Shown in pieces: positions 38,213-49,655 of a stretch of DNA of 64,000 nucleotides. Source of the stretch: Thiohalophilus sp. Lineage in GTDB: Bacteria > Pseudomonadota > Gammaproteobacteria > UBA6429 > Thiohalophilaceae. The DNA is taken from NCBI RefSeq assembly GCF_034522235.1, contig NZ_JAXHLN010000003.1:1302001-1366000 (forward strand), written 5' to 3'. The stretch's first letter is position 1, and each line of letters opens with the position of its first letter. Under the pieces are notes generated by a model. The model was not told where the DNA came from and searched no databases. It worked only from the letters and a program-made list of their open reading frames with translations. Position numbers and translations under genes: made by a program.

Positions 38213-39850
38213 ATGCAAATTAAAACGGTGAATACCCGAGCCTATCAGGATCAGGCCCCCGGCACCTCGGGCTTGCGCAAGCGGGTGACGCATTTTCAAC
38301 AAGCCCATTATCTGGAGAACTTTACCCAGTCGATTTTTGACAGCCTGGCACCGGATCAGCGCCGCAGCCTGCTGATCGGCGGTGACGGCCGCTATTACAA
38401 TGATACGGCGATTCAGACCATCTTGCGCATGGCGCTGGGTAACGGTTTTCGCCGGATAGTGGTGGGGCGGCACGGCTATTTGTCCACGCCGGCGGCGTCA
38501 CTGCTGATCCGCAAGTATCAGCTCGATGGCGGTATTATCCTCTCCGCCAGCCACAATCCGGGTGGGCCGCAGGGCGATTTCGGTATCAAGTTCAATACCC
38601 GTAACGGGGGGCCGGCGCCGGAGAATATTACCAACCGGATTTACCAGCTGGCTTCCACTCTGGAGCAATACCATATTGCCGAGCTGGATGCCGTGCCACT
38701 CCACGAGTGCACAACCTATCAGTTTGGCGACAGTTGCATCGAAATTATCGACTCGGTCGGTGATTACAGCGACCTGATGGAGCAACTGTTTGATTTTGAA
38801 CTTATCCGCCAGCAGTTTGCCGCCGGAGAATTGCATATCGCCTATGATGCCATGCATGCCATTACCGGTCCCTATGCCCGCGAGATTTTTCAACAGCGCC
38901 TGGGCGCCCCGCAAAGCAGCCTGTTAAACGCCGATCCTCTGCCCGATTTTGGTGGCGCACATCCGGATCCCAATCTGGTCCATGCCGATCAGCTGCTGGC
39001 TATCATGAACCGGGATTCAGGCGCCCCGGAGCTGGGTGCGGCCTCGGACGGAGACGGTGATCGGAACATGATTCTGGGTCGTCAATTTTTTGTCACGCCC
39101 AGTGACAGCCTCGCGGTGATGGTGGCCAACGCGCATCGGATCCCCGGCTATCGCGACGGCATCCTCGGTGTGGCCCGCTCCATGCCGACCAGCCGGGCGG
39201 TTGATCGGGTTGCCGAACGGCTGGGTGTGACCTGTTACGAGACGCCCACCGGCTGGAAGTTTTTCGGCAACCTGCTGGATGACGGACGGATTACCTTTTG
39301 CGGGGAGGAGAGCTTCGGCACCGGGTCCGGGCATATTCGCGAAAAGGACGGGCTCTGGGCCGTTCTGTTCTGGCTGAATCTGCTGGCGGTTCGCAAGCAA
39401 TCGGTGGCGGCGATCGTCGCCTCACACTGGCAAGAGTATGGCCGGGACTATTATACCCGGCACGATTATGAAAATATCGACAGTGCTATTGCCGAACAGC
39501 TGGTCAGCGAGCTGCGTGGACGGCTGATGGAGTTGCCCGGACAGCGGATTGCCGATTTTGTCATCACCCGGGCGGACGATTTCTGCTATAAGGACCCGGT
39601 GGACGGTAGCCTCAGTGAGCACCAGGGCATCCGCCTGTTCTTCGGTGAGCAGGCGCGGATTGTGGTGCGTTTGTCGGGCACCGGTACCGAAGGGGCGACC
39701 TTGCGGCTCTATTTCGAGCAGTATGAGCCACCGACCGGCCAACTGGGTCTGTTCACGGAAGAATTTCTGCAACCTTTGGTGGAGGCAGGAGAAAGCCTGC
39801 TGCCGGTCTGCCGAAAAACCGGCCGCAGCGGACCGAATGTGATTACCTGA
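38213..39850 (+). CDS. pgm: Phosphoglucomutase, PGM1-like
   Basis: This 545-residue alpha-D-phosphohexomutase interconverts glucose-1-P and glucose-6-P, linking central metabolism with glycogen. The catalytic serine loop is ILSASHNPGGPQGDFGIK, the metal loop ASDGDGDRNMILG, the sugar loop CGEESFGTGSGHIREKDGLWAV and the phosphate loop RLSGTGTEGATLR. The N-terminus (DQAPGTSGLRKRV) and length resemble eukaryotic and cyanobacterial PGM1 more than E. coli Pgm. It is 55 bases before glgP and probably cotranscribed. Confidence 0.93.
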   Translation: MQIKTVNTRAYQDQAPGTSGLRKRVTHFQQAHYLENFTQSIFDSLAPDQRRSLLIGGDGRYYNDTAIQTILRMALGNGFRRIVVGRHGYLSTPAASLLIRKYQLDGGIILSASHNPGGPQGDFGIKFNTRNGGPAPENITNRIYQLASTLEQYHIAELDAVPLHECTTYQFGDSCIEIIDSVGDYSDLMEQLFDFELIRQQFAAGELHIAYDAMHAITGPYAREIFQQRLGAPQSSLLNADPLPDFGGAHPDPNLVHADQLLAIMNRDSGAPELGAASDGDGDRNMILGRQFFVTPSDSLAVMVANAHRIPGYRDGILGVARSMPTSRAVDRVAERLGVTCYETPTGWKFFGNLLDDGRITFCGEESFGTGSGHIREKDGLWAVLFWLNLLAVRKQSVAAIVASHWQEYGRDYYTRHDYENIDSAIAEQLVSELRGRLMELPGQRIADFVITRADDFCYKDPVDGSLSEHQGIRLFFGEQARIVVRLSGTGTEGATLRLYFEQYEPPTGQLGLFTEEFLQPLVEAGESLLPVCRKTGRSGPNVIT

Positions 39851-39905
39851 TGTTCTATACTTGTTGGAAAATTCACCTTTACGATAAAAGGTAAGGAACC
39901 CCTTT

Positions 39906-42458
39906 ATGAGCGAGACACTATTCCAGCTGGAAGTCCGACCCAATATGCCGGAGAAACTCCGCGGGCTGCAGGATCTGGCCAATGATCTGCTGTATAGCTG
40001 GGATCGCGACGTGCGCGGACTGTTTTATCGCCTGGATGATGAACTCTGGGAAACCTGCAATCATAATCCCAAGGTATTTTTGCGCCGCATCGCCCAGAAC
40101 AAGTTGGATGAGGCCATCAAGGATCATCTGTTCATGGAAGAGTACTCAAGGGTGATGTCGTCCTTTCGAACCTACCATGAAAAAGGTGTCAGCCCGGAAA
40201 TAACCGCGCACCTGGATTCGGAAAAGGATCGGGTTGCCTATTTTTGTGCCGAGTTCGGTTTGCATGAGAGTTTTCCGATTTACTCCGGAGGGCTGGGGAT
40301 TCTTGCCGGTGATCACTGCAAGGCCGCCAGTGATCTGGGGGTGCCGTTTGTTGGCGTCGGGCTGCTGTACCGGCAAGGCTACTTTACCCAGTTTATTGAT
40401 GGCAGTGGCAGCCAATTGGCGCAGTATACGCCAACCAATTTTGACGAACTGGTCGTTCAGCCGGCCTGTGACAGTGATGGGAACGAGTTTTGCGTCCAGG
40501 TGGAGATAGAGTTACGTAGAGTCAAACTCAAGGTATGGGTGGCATCTGCCGGTCATATCCAGTTGTATCTGCTCGACAGCGATCTGGAAGTGAATAGCGC
40601 CGAAGATCGCAGTATCACCTTCCAACTGTATGGCGGCGACAGTACGACACGTATTCAGCAGGAAATCGTGCTCGGCATCGGCGGGGTGCGTGCCCTGCGG
40701 GCGATGGGTATTGAGCCGACAATCTGGCATATCAACGAGGGACATGCTGCATTTCAGATACCAGAGCGGTGTCGGGAATATATTGATAAAGGCATGGACT
40801 TCAACAGCGCGCTGGAACTGGTTGCGGCCGGGACGGTTTTTACGACTCACACACCGGTATCGGCAGGGCATGATATGTTTGACGCTGATCAGATGACCCG
40901 TTATTTCAGGAATTACGTGAAATCGTTGAATATCGAACCGGCAACATTTCTCGCTTTGGGTGATTCACCCAATAATAACGGCAGCTTCAATATGACCGCA
41001 CTGGCACTGCGTGGGTCACGTTATCATAACGGTGTCAGCCGGATTCACGGTGGCGTGGCCTCAAATATGGAAGGGTATGTCTGGCCACAGATACCGGCCA
41101 ATGAAAATCCGATTTCCTATGTGACAAACGGTGTGCATGTGCCCACCTTTCTGGCCCGGGAATGGGTCAATCTGTTTGACATGCGCTTTCGTGAATGGCG
41201 CAGTGAACTGAATAAACCGGAATATTGGGAATGTATCGATTCCATTCCTGACCATCGGTACTGGAGTCTGCGCCAGGAGCTGAAAGCACAGATGCTGGAG
41301 GATGTTAACAAGCGTACGCGTCGGCGCTTCCAGCGCGCCGGCTTCAGCGAAGCACAGCTGAAACGCCTGACAAGCTATACCAGTGAGCCGGAACAAAATG
41401 TCCTGGTGCTGGGGTTTGCCCGTCGTTTTGCGACCTACAAGCGCGCTGCCCTGTTATTTTCCGATATACAGCGTTTGGCACGACTGCTGAACAATCCAAA
41501 GCGTCCGGTGATGATTGTGTTTGCCGGCAAGGCCCATCCCCGGGACAATCCCGGCCAGGAGCTGATCCGCACCATACATGAATACTCCCTGCGTCCCGAG
41601 TTTATCGGCAAGATCATTATGCTCGAGGGTTATGATATGGCGCTGGCCCGCAAGCTGGTTACCGGTGTCGATGTCTGGCTCAATACGCCGGAGTATCCCC
41701 TCGAAGCCAGTGGAACCTCAGGGCAAAAGGCCGCGATCAATGGCGTAATAAACCTGAGTGTGCTGGACGGCTGGTGGGGCGAAGGTTTCGATGGCGAGAA
41801 CGGCTGGGCGATTCATCCCCATGCCAGTAATGCCGATGACACTTTGCGCGATCAGGAAGAATCTGCGGATCTGCTGGATATTCTGGAAAACGAGGTTATT
41901 CCCTTATATTACGACTATGGAAGTCAGGGTTACTCGTCGGGCTGGGTGAGGCTGTCGAAGGCCTCCATGAAAAGCTGCCTGCCGCGCTTTAATGCACAGC
42001 GAATGGTGGTGGATTATGTGAAAAACTTTTACGCTCCAGCGCGTTATCAATATTCACGTTTATCCGATGATAATTGCGCCCCGGCACGGAAACTGTCTGA
42101 ATGGAAGGCAAAAATTCGCGAGAGTTGGAAAGGCATCAGTATTCGTCGAGTTGACGAAGTGCGTCAACAAATACACGACGGCGAGTCTTTACCGATTATC
42201 GTCCATGCCAGACTCAACGGACTGGTTGCCGAGGATGTTGTTGTCGAGTGTATTGTGGGAAACAGGGATGACGACGGAAAGTTTGTTTCCTCCGAGCAAC
42301 ATCAGTTCAGGCATACTGGCTTGCAGGATGATGAGCATGTTTTCGAGCTGAATCTAAAACCGAATAATCCCGGCCTGAATCACTATAAGCTTCGAATCTA
42401 TCCCTGGCACGAACTGTTAAGCCATTCTTTTGAAATGGGGTATATGCTCTGGATCTGA
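39906..42458 (+). CDS. glgP: Glycogen/alpha-glucan phosphorylase
   Basis: The 850-residue GT35 enzyme releases glucose-1-P from alpha-1,4-glucans. It belongs to the long-N-terminus bacterial type (TIGR02094-like): EKLRGLQDLANDLLYSWDRDVRGLF at the start. Active-site features include EFGLHESFPIYSGGLGILAGDH and the PLP lysine Lys608 in ASGTSGQKAAINGV. An AAGGAA ribosome site precedes ATG 39906. A repeat-rich convergent intergenic region follows. Confidence 0.94.
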   Translation: MSETLFQLEVRPNMPEKLRGLQDLANDLLYSWDRDVRGLFYRLDDELWETCNHNPKVFLRRIAQNKLDEAIKDHLFMEEYSRVMSSFRTYHEKGVSPEITAHLDSEKDRVAYFCAEFGLHESFPIYSGGLGILAGDHCKAASDLGVPFVGVGLLYRQGYFTQFIDGSGSQLAQYTPTNFDELVVQPACDSDGNEFCVQVEIELRRVKLKVWVASAGHIQLYLLDSDLEVNSAEDRSITFQLYGGDSTTRIQQEIVLGIGGVRALRAMGIEPTIWHINEGHAAFQIPERCREYIDKGMDFNSALELVAAGTVFTTHTPVSAGHDMFDADQMTRYFRNYVKSLNIEPATFLALGDSPNNNGSFNMTALALRGSRYHNGVSRIHGGVASNMEGYVWPQIPANENPISYVTNGVHVPTFLAREWVNLFDMRFREWRSELNKPEYWECIDSIPDHRYWSLRQELKAQMLEDVNKRTRRRFQRAGFSEAQLKRLTSYTSEPEQNVLVLGFARRFATYKRAALLFSDIQRLARLLNNPKRPVMIVFAGKAHPRDNPGQELIRTIHEYSLRPEFIGKIIMLEGYDMALARKLVTGVDVWLNTPEYPLEASGTSGQKAAINGVINLSVLDGWWGEGFDGENGWAIHPHASNADDTLRDQEESADLLDILENEVIPLYYDYGSQGYSSGWVRLSKASMKSCLPRFNAQRMVVDYVKNFYAPARYQYSRLSDDNCAPARKLSEWKAKIRESWKGISIRRVDEVRQQIHDGESLPIIVHARLNGLVAEDVVVECIVGNRDDDGKFVSSEQHQFRHTGLQDDEHVFELNLKPNNPGLNHYKLRIYPWHELLSHSFEMGYMLWI

Positions 42459-42466
42459 GAGTATTA

Positions 42467-42588
42467 ACGCAGAGACGAAAGGATATAATTTTGAATGTTG
42501 AATTTTAAATTTTGAGTTTCAGAACAGGGTTTCATTCAAAATCCAACATTTAAAATTAAAAATTATTACTTTCTTTTCGCCTCTGCGT
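42467..42588. repeat. Inverted AT-rich heptamer repeat between glgP and malQ
   Basis: The ends ACGCAGAGACGAAA and TTTCGCCTCTGCGT pair with one mismatch. Inside are runs of AT-rich heptamers (TTTTGAA, TGTTGAA, TTTTAAA, TTTTGAG) and their inverted forms. The element lies between two converging genes and may also stop transcription. Confidence 0.75.
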
Positions 42589-42606
42589 CATTCTCTTCTT
42601 TGCAGG

Positions 42607-44070
42607 TCACAGTCGCCCATACAAATGTAATAGGTGGCGGAGTTTTTGGGTGAGATCGACGGGTAGTTGTTCCCAGTCGAAGCGCCATTGCCAGTTGCCT
42701 TCCAGTGTGCCGGGGGTGTTCATGCGATGTTCACTGCCCAGCCCCAGGAGATCCTGCATTGGAACGATCGCCAGGCAACTGACCGAGGCCAGTGCGCTGC
42801 GGATTAATGGCCAGGGCATCGTTGTATCGTCACTCAGTCCCAGATACTCCCGGACATGACGGCGGCTCTGTTCATTCAGCTGTCGATACCAGGAGAGGGT
42901 GGTGTCATTGTCGTGGGTTCCGGTATAGACCAATGATTCGAATTCGTGCTGGTGGGGCAGGTAGTGGTTGTTGGGGTCGCCATCAAAGGCAAATTGCAGA
43001 ATTTTCATGCCGGGCAGGCCGAACTTCTTACGCAGCGCATGGACCTCCTCGGTGATCATCCCCAGATCCTCGGCAACCAGCGGGAGCTCGGGGAAGCTCT
43101 CGTGCAGTGTCTCCAACAGTGCGTCCCCGGGGGCTTCGACCCAGTGCCCTTCCATGGCGGTTGTTGCACCGGCAGGGACAGCCCAGAACGCGCGTAAAGC
43201 CCGAAAATGATCTATGCGTACGATATCGAATAGCGCCAACTGGGTCTGCAGGCGCTGCCGCCACCAGAGGAAGTTATCCTGTTGCATGACAGCCCAGCGA
43301 TAAAGCGGGTTCCCCCAGAGTTGCCCGGTTTCTGAAAAATAATCGGGTGGTACACCGGCGACCTGTTGCGGATGACCCGCGGAGTCCAGGGTAAACAGCT
43401 CCCGCTGCGCCCAGACATCGGCGCTGTCGAGGGAGACATAAATCGGTATATCGCCCAGTAGTTTTACATCATGCTCGTTGGCGTACTGTTTCAGATCGCG
43501 CCACTGTTGAGAGACGATAAACTGGCAAAAGCACTGGAACTCGACTCTTTCTGCCAGCTCGCTCCGGCTACGCTGTAGGGCGGAAGTCTCGCGGTCTCGC
43601 AAGGGAGGCGGCCATTCGGTCCAGGCGCGATGCTGTTGTGATTCACGAATGGCCATGAACAGGCTGTAATCATTCAGCCAGTGGGCCTGCTGGGCAACAA
43701 ACGCTTCATAGGCCGCAAACAGCTCGCGTGGTCTTTGCCTGTTGAACCGCTTCCAGGCCTGTTCGAGTTGCTGGCGGTGTTGCACGAAGTCCGTGACCTG
43801 CGCCGGGTTGTCCAGCAGCTTGCGGTCCTGCAACCAGTCAAGACTGATCAGCTCGGGATTACCGGCATGTGCCGAGAGTGCCAGATAGGGGGAACCGTCA
43901 GCATGGGTAGGGCCCAGTGGCAGCATTTGCCAGATAGTGATACCAGCCTGCTGCAGAAAATCGATAAAGCGATAGGCGTCATGACAGATCTGACCGCGGG
44001 GTAACGGACCGGGCAGTGATGTCGGATGCAGCAGAACACCGCCCCGACGTTGTCGGTACAACGGATGCAC
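42607..44070 (-). CDS. malQ: 4-alpha-glucanotransferase (amylomaltase)
   Basis: This 487-residue GH77 enzyme transfers maltodextrin segments between alpha-1,4-glucans. Typical features are the start GVLLHPTSLPGPLPRG, PIYVSLDSADVWAQRELF, the catalytic aspartate in VRIDHFRALRAFWAVP, the glutamate in PLVAEDLGMI, and YTGTHDNDT. It begins with GTG exactly one codon after the stop of the GH57 gene (TGA then GTG), which indicates coupled translation. It is the last gene of the glgC-GH57-malQ operon. Confidence 0.95.
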   Translation of the reverse strand: MHPLYRQRRGGVLLHPTSLPGPLPRGQICHDAYRFIDFLQQAGITIWQMLPLGPTHADGSPYLALSAHAGNPELISLDWLQDRKLLDNPAQVTDFVQHRQQLEQAWKRFNRQRPRELFAAYEAFVAQQAHWLNDYSLFMAIRESQQHRAWTEWPPPLRDRETSALQRSRSELAERVEFQCFCQFIVSQQWRDLKQYANEHDVKLLGDIPIYVSLDSADVWAQRELFTLDSAGHPQQVAGVPPDYFSETGQLWGNPLYRWAVMQQDNFLWWRQRLQTQLALFDIVRIDHFRALRAFWAVPAGATTAMEGHWVEAPGDALLETLHESFPELPLVAEDLGMITEEVHALRKKFGLPGMKILQFAFDGDPNNHYLPHQHEFESLVYTGTHDNDTTLSWYRQLNEQSRRHVREYLGLSDDTTMPWPLIRSALASVSCLAIVPMQDLLGLGSEHRMNTPGTLEGNWQWRFDWEQLPVDLTQKLRHLLHLYGRL

Positions 44071-45771
44071 TCAGTTTTCTTCCTGGCCGCGTCGCATGGT
44101 GCCACCGGCGGCGGGCTGGCCACCGCCAAGGGAGATCGGCTCGCCCAGACTCTCCGGGGGTTCCAGACCCAGCAAGTTGTACAGATTGGATAGCTGGATA
44201 CGATACAGGTGATCAAAGTCGCGTACCGACTCGGCCGGATTGTAATCGCCGAACCACCAGAACCAGTCAGAGCCTTCACAAATTGCCAGCTGAATCGCAA
44301 TCTGCTCCCGGATCTCAGGCGTGAACTCCCGGGCAGCCAATTGCTGATCGCAGGCCTGCTTGGCGTCTACCAGCAGTTCCCAGGCGCGGTTTTTTCCGGC
44401 TTCGCCAATCCAGGTGGAAAAGGTGCCATAGACCCAGCTGCCGGCGACCACGCGATCCAGGGGTGTGACCTCGGGTTGATCCGTCAGATAGGCGCTGTAG
44501 GTGGTCAGATGTATAGCCGGGTTTTCAGCCAGGCCGGCATACAGGGCATCCAGAAAATAATAGCCATTTTCCGGATAGAACTCCCAGGCGTTTTCCCCGT
44601 CCAGAATGATCGAGACGATCGGATTGGCGTGTTGCTGACAAGCCCCGGCGATATTTTCCAGGTGGTGAATCAGGTTGGCTACCGCATCGTCGGCATGCCA
44701 GGTAGCGTAATCAAATCCGATCAGATCGGACAGGCCGTCATCGCGGAAGAAACAACAGGTCGAGGTGTCGTTATAGCGGTAACCGGTATGCAGGCATTGT
44801 GTGTCAATCCGTGTTTCGGATGACTGGAGACTGTTATGCAGGACTGTATCGCCACTGGCCAGCCAGGCAAACCCCTTATCACTGAGAGTGTGAATGGTCG
44901 CCTCACTGATACTGCCTTCTGACGGCCAGCAGCCGGCAGGTCGAAAACCGAAGTGTTGCTCGAATACCGCCAACCCCTTCTCTATGTGCCAGTCAACCCG
45001 CTCCTTGCCACCGGGATACTGTTCCACTGTCGGGAGTTCAACATCCGGCAGTGCCTCGCGGGCGGAATGGATATCCAGAAGCAGGGGGACAATCGGGTGG
45101 GCGTAGGGGGTCATCGACAGTTCTACCTGGCCTTGCTCGGCGAGCCGGCGATAACGTCCGATCACATCCCGGCAGAGATCGCCGATAATTCGCAACAGAG
45201 TGCGACGGTCATGCTGGTTGAAACTGGTGCCCTTGTCGATCAGGGTCTGTACCTGCGGGTTATTGCGGCGCACGGTCTCGCCCAGCCAGGCGATGTGAAA
45301 CCAGGTGAGAATATCCGTCAAAAAATAATCATGGAGATAAAGAATGGCATCGGGGTGCTCATCCAGCCAGCTGGCGAACTCCGCCAGGCGTCGATAGTTG
45401 GGATAACGATTGATCAGCCGGGTTTCATTGGCTCGCAAACACTGTTTGATCAGCGATAGACGCTGTTCCCGGTCGCTGGGCATGATCGGCTGGGCGAGCG
45501 CATCGAGCAACGGATCCCGGATTTGTGTTCCATGCAGGAAAAAATTCTCTATCTGTTCGGCATAGTCGTCGATCTGCTCCAGCAAGGTTGGAGTGAAGTT
45601 GACCACCGCCCGTGCTGCCGGGTTGACTTCCAGGTGTGCCGCCATATCGACATAATCCTTGATGGTATGCAGATAGGTCCAGGGAAGGTGGTAGTGACCG
45701 GTGCGCAGATCACGATATTCAGGCTGATGCATATGCCAGTAGATGACAACATTGATGGGCTTAGCGGACAT
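44071..45771 (-). CDS. Glycoside hydrolase family 57 protein
   Basis: The 566-residue protein starts [20 protein letters not shown], the GH57 N-terminal motif. Further motifs are [10 protein letters not shown], which contains the likely catalytic glutamate, and [21 protein letters not shown]57 members act as alpha-amylases, 4-alpha-glucanotransferases, amylopullulanases or branching enzymes; the exact activity cannot be read from sequence. ATG 45771 overlaps the glgC end by 11 bases; a longer reading would run through glgC. Its place between glgC and malQ suggests a role in glycogen turnover. Confidence 0.9.
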   Translation of the reverse strand: MSAKPINVVIYWHMHQPEYRDLRTGHYHLPWTYLHTIKDYVDMAAHLEVNPAARAVVNFTPTLLEQIDDYAEQIENFFLHGTQIRDPLLDALAQPIMPSDREQRLSLIKQCLRANETRLINRYPNYRRLAEFASWLDEHPDAILYLHDYFLTDILTWFHIAWLGETVRRNNPQVQTLIDKGTSFNQHDRRTLLRIIGDLCRDVIGRYRRLAEQGQVELSMTPYAHPIVPLLLDIHSAREALPDVELPTVEQYPGGKERVDWHIEKGLAVFEQHFGFRPAGCWPSEGSISEATIHTLSDKGFAWLASGDTVLHNSLQSSETRIDTQCLHTGYRYNDTSTCCFFRDDGLSDLIGFDYATWHADDAVANLIHHLENIAGACQQHANPIVSIILDGENAWEFYPENGYYFLDALYAGLAENPAIHLTTYSAYLTDQPEVTPLDRVVAGSWVYGTFSTWIGEAGKNRAWELLVDAKQACDQQLAAREFTPEIREQIAIQLAICEGSDWFWWFGDYNPAESVRDFDHLYRIQLSNLYNLLGLEPPESLGEPISLGGGQPAAGGTMRRGQEEN

Positions 45772-47029
45772 GATGAATCTGTTGTCCCAGCATCTCCGGC
45801 GTGACCAGTACCACGCCCTTTCGGGTAATATAATAGTGTTTGGCGTCTTCCTCTGGGTTGACTCCGATCTGGGTGTTATCGGGAATGACACAGCCCTTTT
45901 CGATGATCGCGTGATGAATCTTGCAATGCTGGCCGATCTCAACCTCGGGGAGAATCAGTGAGTCCTCGATCAGGGAGTAGGACTCCACTCGCACGCTGGA
46001 GAATAACAGCGAGTGGCGTACGGTCGACCCGGAGATAATACAGCCACCCGAAACCATCGAGTCGATGGCCTCACCGCGGCGCCCGTCCTCATCGAATATG
46101 AATTTGGCGGGAGGTAGCTGTTCCTGATAGGTCCAGATGGGCCAATCCAGATCATACAGATTGAGTTCCGGGGTAATGCCAATCAGTTCCATATTGGCCT
46201 CCCAGAAGGCGTCCACTGTTCCGACATCCCGCCAATAGCCCTTGTTGCCACTGACCGGATCGCGAAAGGCATAGGCTGAGGCCCGGTAGTTGTCAATCAG
46301 GCCGGGAATTACATCCTTGCCAAAGTCGTGACTGGACTGGACATCGTCGGCATCTTCCAGCAGGCGCTCGATCAGAAAGTCCTTGTTAAAGACATAGATG
46401 CCCATGGAGCAGAGCGATTTGCTCGGGTCGTCGGGCAGGGCGGGGGGATGTTCCGGTTTTTCCAGAAAGTGGTGGATACGATGCTCCTTATCGATATCCA
46501 TGACCCCGAAGCTGGAGGCATCCTCGATCGGAACCTCAAGGCAGCCGACGGTAATATCGGCCTGCTGTTCCACATGAAAGGCGAGCATCGCGCCGTAGTC
46601 CATCTTGTAGATATGGTCGCCGGCCAGAACGAGGACATATTCAGGGTCATGATTGCGGATGATGTCGATATTCTGGTAGATGGCATCGGCGGTGCCGGCG
46701 TACCAGGAGGTCTCGATGCGTTGCTGGGCGGGCAGCAGTTCGACGAACTCGCCAAACTCGCCACGCAGCATCCCCCAGCCCTGCTGGATATGGACAATCA
46801 GTGAATGGGCCTTGTACTGGGTCAGAACCCCGATACGGCGGATACCGGAATTGATACAATTGGAAAGCGGGAAATCGATAATCCGGAACTTGCCCCCGAA
46901 AGGGACTGACGGTTTGGCGCGCCACAGGGTCAATTGCTTGAGCCGACTGCCGCGCCCTCCGGCCATAATCAACGCCAGGGTGTCACGGGTGAGACGACTG
47001 ACAAAACGGGGTGAACGGCCTTGACGCAT
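45761..47029 (-). CDS. glgC: Glucose-1-phosphate adenylyltransferase
   Basis: GlgC (422 residues from ATG 47029, with AAGGAAG before it) makes ADP-glucose from ATP and glucose-1-P, the committed step of glycogen synthesis. The nucleotide loop [17 protein letters not shown], the substrate segment [25 protein letters not shown], the [14 protein letters not shown] catalytic part and the C-terminal left-handed beta helix with IIEKGCVIP are visible. It leads the minus-strand operon glgC-GH57-malQ and diverges from glgB. Confidence 0.95.
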   Translation of the reverse strand: MRQGRSPRFVSRLTRDTLALIMAGGRGSRLKQLTLWRAKPSVPFGGKFRIIDFPLSNCINSGIRRIGVLTQYKAHSLIVHIQQGWGMLRGEFGEFVELLPAQQRIETSWYAGTADAIYQNIDIIRNHDPEYVLVLAGDHIYKMDYGAMLAFHVEQQADITVGCLEVPIEDASSFGVMDIDKEHRIHHFLEKPEHPPALPDDPSKSLCSMGIYVFNKDFLIERLLEDADDVQSSHDFGKDVIPGLIDNYRASAYAFRDPVSGNKGYWRDVGTVDAFWEANMELIGITPELNLYDLDWPIWTYQEQLPPAKFIFDEDGRRGEAIDSMVSGGCIISGSTVRHSLLFSSVRVESYSLIEDSLILPEVEIGQHCKIHHAIIEKGCVIPDNTQIGVNPEEDAKHYYITRKGVVLVTPEMLGQQIHHVR

Positions 47030-47441
47030 AACAGCTTCCTTATTCGATGATTGACCCCCTAAACCGGTTTTCCCGGTCCAGCAGCGCGCCTCCGGTTGCC
47101 TGCCGATATTCCTCACAGCAATTCATGCGCCAGCTGGAAGCCAACCGAGACGATCGACCAGCGCATCCGGGCTGAGGTGCTGTATTGCCATGCGCACGGC
47201 ATCACCATAGCGGCATACAATTCAAGCATAATCGCCATTGCGCGGCTTGAAAAGCAGATTATCCGGCTTTTTGCCTGTTAACCCGGGTGGAGGCCGAAAA
47301 GGCATATTCAAGTGAGTCAAAATTGACAGAAATATGACGGTATCCGCCCGGCGATGATCCGGATTTCGTTTCGCCACCGAATCACCTATGCTTTAATGGA
47401 AACGTGGCTGTGCCAATGCAGCAGGCAATTCCGGGCATTGA
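47030..47441. other. Divergent intergenic region between glgC and glgB
   Basis: These 412 bases should contain the promoters of both glycogen operons. TTGACA occurs at 47323-47328 but has no good -10 at the right spacing. A 61-codon frame at 47096-47281 has no family resemblance and no ribosome site. I see nothing else of note. Confidence 0.4.
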
Positions 47442-49655
47442 ATGATATCAAATACATCGAATACGGGTATGCGAGCCGATAAGCAGTCAGGCGTCACTGC
47501 CGATCTGCAGCGCCTGTTGCAGGCCCGTCATCACGATCCCTTTGCTGTACTGGGACGCCATGAACAGGGCGGAGAGACGTTTATTCGTGTTCTGCTGCCG
47601 CATACCCGGGAGCTCAGACTGGATGATAATGACGCGCTTTTTCAACGGGTGGGTAACAGTGATATTTTTGAGTGGCGGGGCGATGCCACCCAGGTGCCCC
47701 GTTATTACCGCCTGCGACAGATCGACAGCGACGGCATTACTCGCCTGATTCATGATCCTTATGCTTTTGGTCAATTATTGTCCGATTATGATCTCAATCT
47801 GTTTTCAGCAGGTAAACACCTGCATGCCTATCGTATCCTGGGGGCCCATGCCTGCAATATCGACGGCATCGACGGCATCCGTTTTGCTACCTGGGCGCCC
47901 AATGCCGAACGGGTCAGCGTCATTGGCAGCTTCAACCGCTGGGACGGCCGCTGTCATCCAATGCGCTCGCGAAACAGCAGCGGGGTATGGGAGCTGTTTA
48001 TTCCCGGGCTGTCGGTCGGCGAGCTGTACAAATACGAAATTCGCAATCGCGACAGCGGCGAGGTAAAGCAGAAGTTCGATCCCTACGCGCAACAAGCGGA
48101 ACTGCGGCCAAGTACCGCTTCAGTCGTATTCCAGAGCCAGTATCGCTGGCAGGACGACACATGGCTGGCGCAACGTCAGGCCCATGACTGGTTGCACCGG
48201 CCGATGAGCATCTATGAGATTCATCTCGGGTCCTGGCAGCGTAATGAACAGGGCGGTTATCTGGATTATCGGGAGCTGGCACACCGGATCGTCGATTATG
48301 TCAGCGAGCTGGGTTTTACCCACATTGAACTGTTGCCGATTACCGAGCATCCCTTCGATGACTCCTGGGGTTATCAGACTACCGGCTATTTTGCGCCCAC
48401 CGTCCGTTTTGGTCGTCCTGATGAGTTTCGCTATTTTGTCGATTACTGTCACCAACACGGTATCGGGGTGTTGCTCGACTGGGTACCGGCTCACTTTCCG
48501 CGTGATGCCTTTGCCCTGGCACAGTATGACGGCAGCGCCCTGTACGAACACGAAGATCCGCGACGTGGCGCGCATCCGGATTGGGGGACACTGATTTACA
48601 ATTACGGGCGCAACGAGGTGCGTAATTTTCTGATCAGCAGCGCCGTTTTCTGGCTACAGGAGTATCATCTCGACGGGCTACGGGTCGATGCTGTGGCTTC
48701 GATGCTGTATCTCGATTATTCCAAGGACAAGCAGGAGGAGTGGTTGCCCAATATCCACGGCGGTAACGAAAACCTCGAGGCCCTGGAGTTTTTGCGTGAA
48801 ATGAATACCGTGACCCATCGGGAAGTCCCCGGTACCTTGATCATGGCCGAGGAGTCGACGTCCTGGCCGCAGGTGACCCGACCCGTGGAGCTGGGCGGGC
48901 TGGGTTTTTCCATGAAATGGAATATGGGCTGGATGCATGACGTGTTGGAATACTTCGCCCAGGACCCGATCCATCGCCGCTATCATCACGACAAGTTGAC
49001 CTTTGGTCTGCTCTATCTGTTTACTGAGAACTTTATTCTGCCTTTTTCCCACGACGAAGTCGTGCATGGAAAGTCGTCATTGCTATACAAAATGCCCGGT
49101 GACGAATGGCAGAAATTCGCCAATCTGAGATTGTTATATACCTTTATGTACGCCTATCCGGGAAAGAAATTGCTGTTTATGGGTTGTGAGTTCGGTCAGG
49201 GTCCCGAATGGAATGCCAAAGAACAGTTGCAATGGTATGTGCTCGAATACCCGGTACATCACGGGTTGCAAAAACTGGTTGGCGATCTCAATAGCCTGTA
49301 TCGGCGTGAACCGGCATTGCACGTTTACGATTTTGATTATCAGGGATTTGACTGGATCGACTGCCACGATTCGGAGCAATCAATTATCAGTTTTATTCGT
49401 AAAAGTGACGATCGTTTTGTGATCGTGCTGTTGAATTTTACCCCGATACCACGCGAGGGCTACCGCATTGGCGTGCCGCAGGCGGGGCGTTATCGTGAAA
49501 TTCATAACTCCGATTCACAATTTTACGCTGGCAGTAATGTCGGCAATCTGGGTGAGTTGCATACCACCGGCGTGAGCTGGATGGGGAGGCCAGATTCACT
49601 ATCACTGACCCTGCCGCCGCTGGCCGGGATTATACTTGAATATATCGCTGACTAA
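47442..49655 (+). CDS. glgB: 1,4-alpha-glucan branching enzyme
   Basis: GlgB (737 residues) adds alpha-1,6 branches to glycogen. Order: an N1 CBM48-like domain, a second CBM48 domain ([25 protein letters not shown]), and a GH13_9 catalytic barrel with nucleophile Asp416 in [11 protein letters not shown], acid/base Glu470 in MAEESTSWP and [10 protein letters not shown]-terminal beta domain follows. The start could also be ATG 47469; neither has a strong ribosome site. It overlaps glgA by TAATG. Confidence 0.95.
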   Translation: MISNTSNTGMRADKQSGVTADLQRLLQARHHDPFAVLGRHEQGGETFIRVLLPHTRELRLDDNDALFQRVGNSDIFEWRGDATQVPRYYRLRQIDSDGITRLIHDPYAFGQLLSDYDLNLFSAGKHLHAYRILGAHACNIDGIDGIRFATWAPNAERVSVIGSFNRWDGRCHPMRSRNSSGVWELFIPGLSVGELYKYEIRNRDSGEVKQKFDPYAQQAELRPSTASVVFQSQYRWQDDTWLAQRQAHDWLHRPMSIYEIHLGSWQRNEQGGYLDYRELAHRIVDYVSELGFTHIELLPITEHPFDDSWGYQTTGYFAPTVRFGRPDEFRYFVDYCHQHGIGVLLDWVPAHFPRDAFALAQYDGSALYEHEDPRRGAHPDWGTLIYNYGRNEVRNFLISSAVFWLQEYHLDGLRVDAVASMLYLDYSKDKQEEWLPNIHGGNENLEALEFLREMNTVTHREVPGTLIMAEESTSWPQVTRPVELGGLGFSMKWNMGWMHDVLEYFAQDPIHRRYHHDKLTFGLLYLFTENFILPFSHDEVVHGKSSLLYKMPGDEWQKFANLRLLYTFMYAYPGKKLLFMGCEFGQGPEWNAKEQLQWYVLEYPVHHGLQKLVGDLNSLYRREPALHVYDFDYQGFDWIDCHDSEQSIISFIRKSDDRFVIVLLNFTPIPREGYRIGVPQAGRYREIHNSDSQFYAGSNVGNLGELHTTGVSWMGRPDSLSLTLPPLAGIILEYIAD

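Noticed and set aside
47096-47281. 61-codon frame between glgC and glgB
   Set aside because: No ribosome site and no similarity; overlaps the upstream region of glgC.
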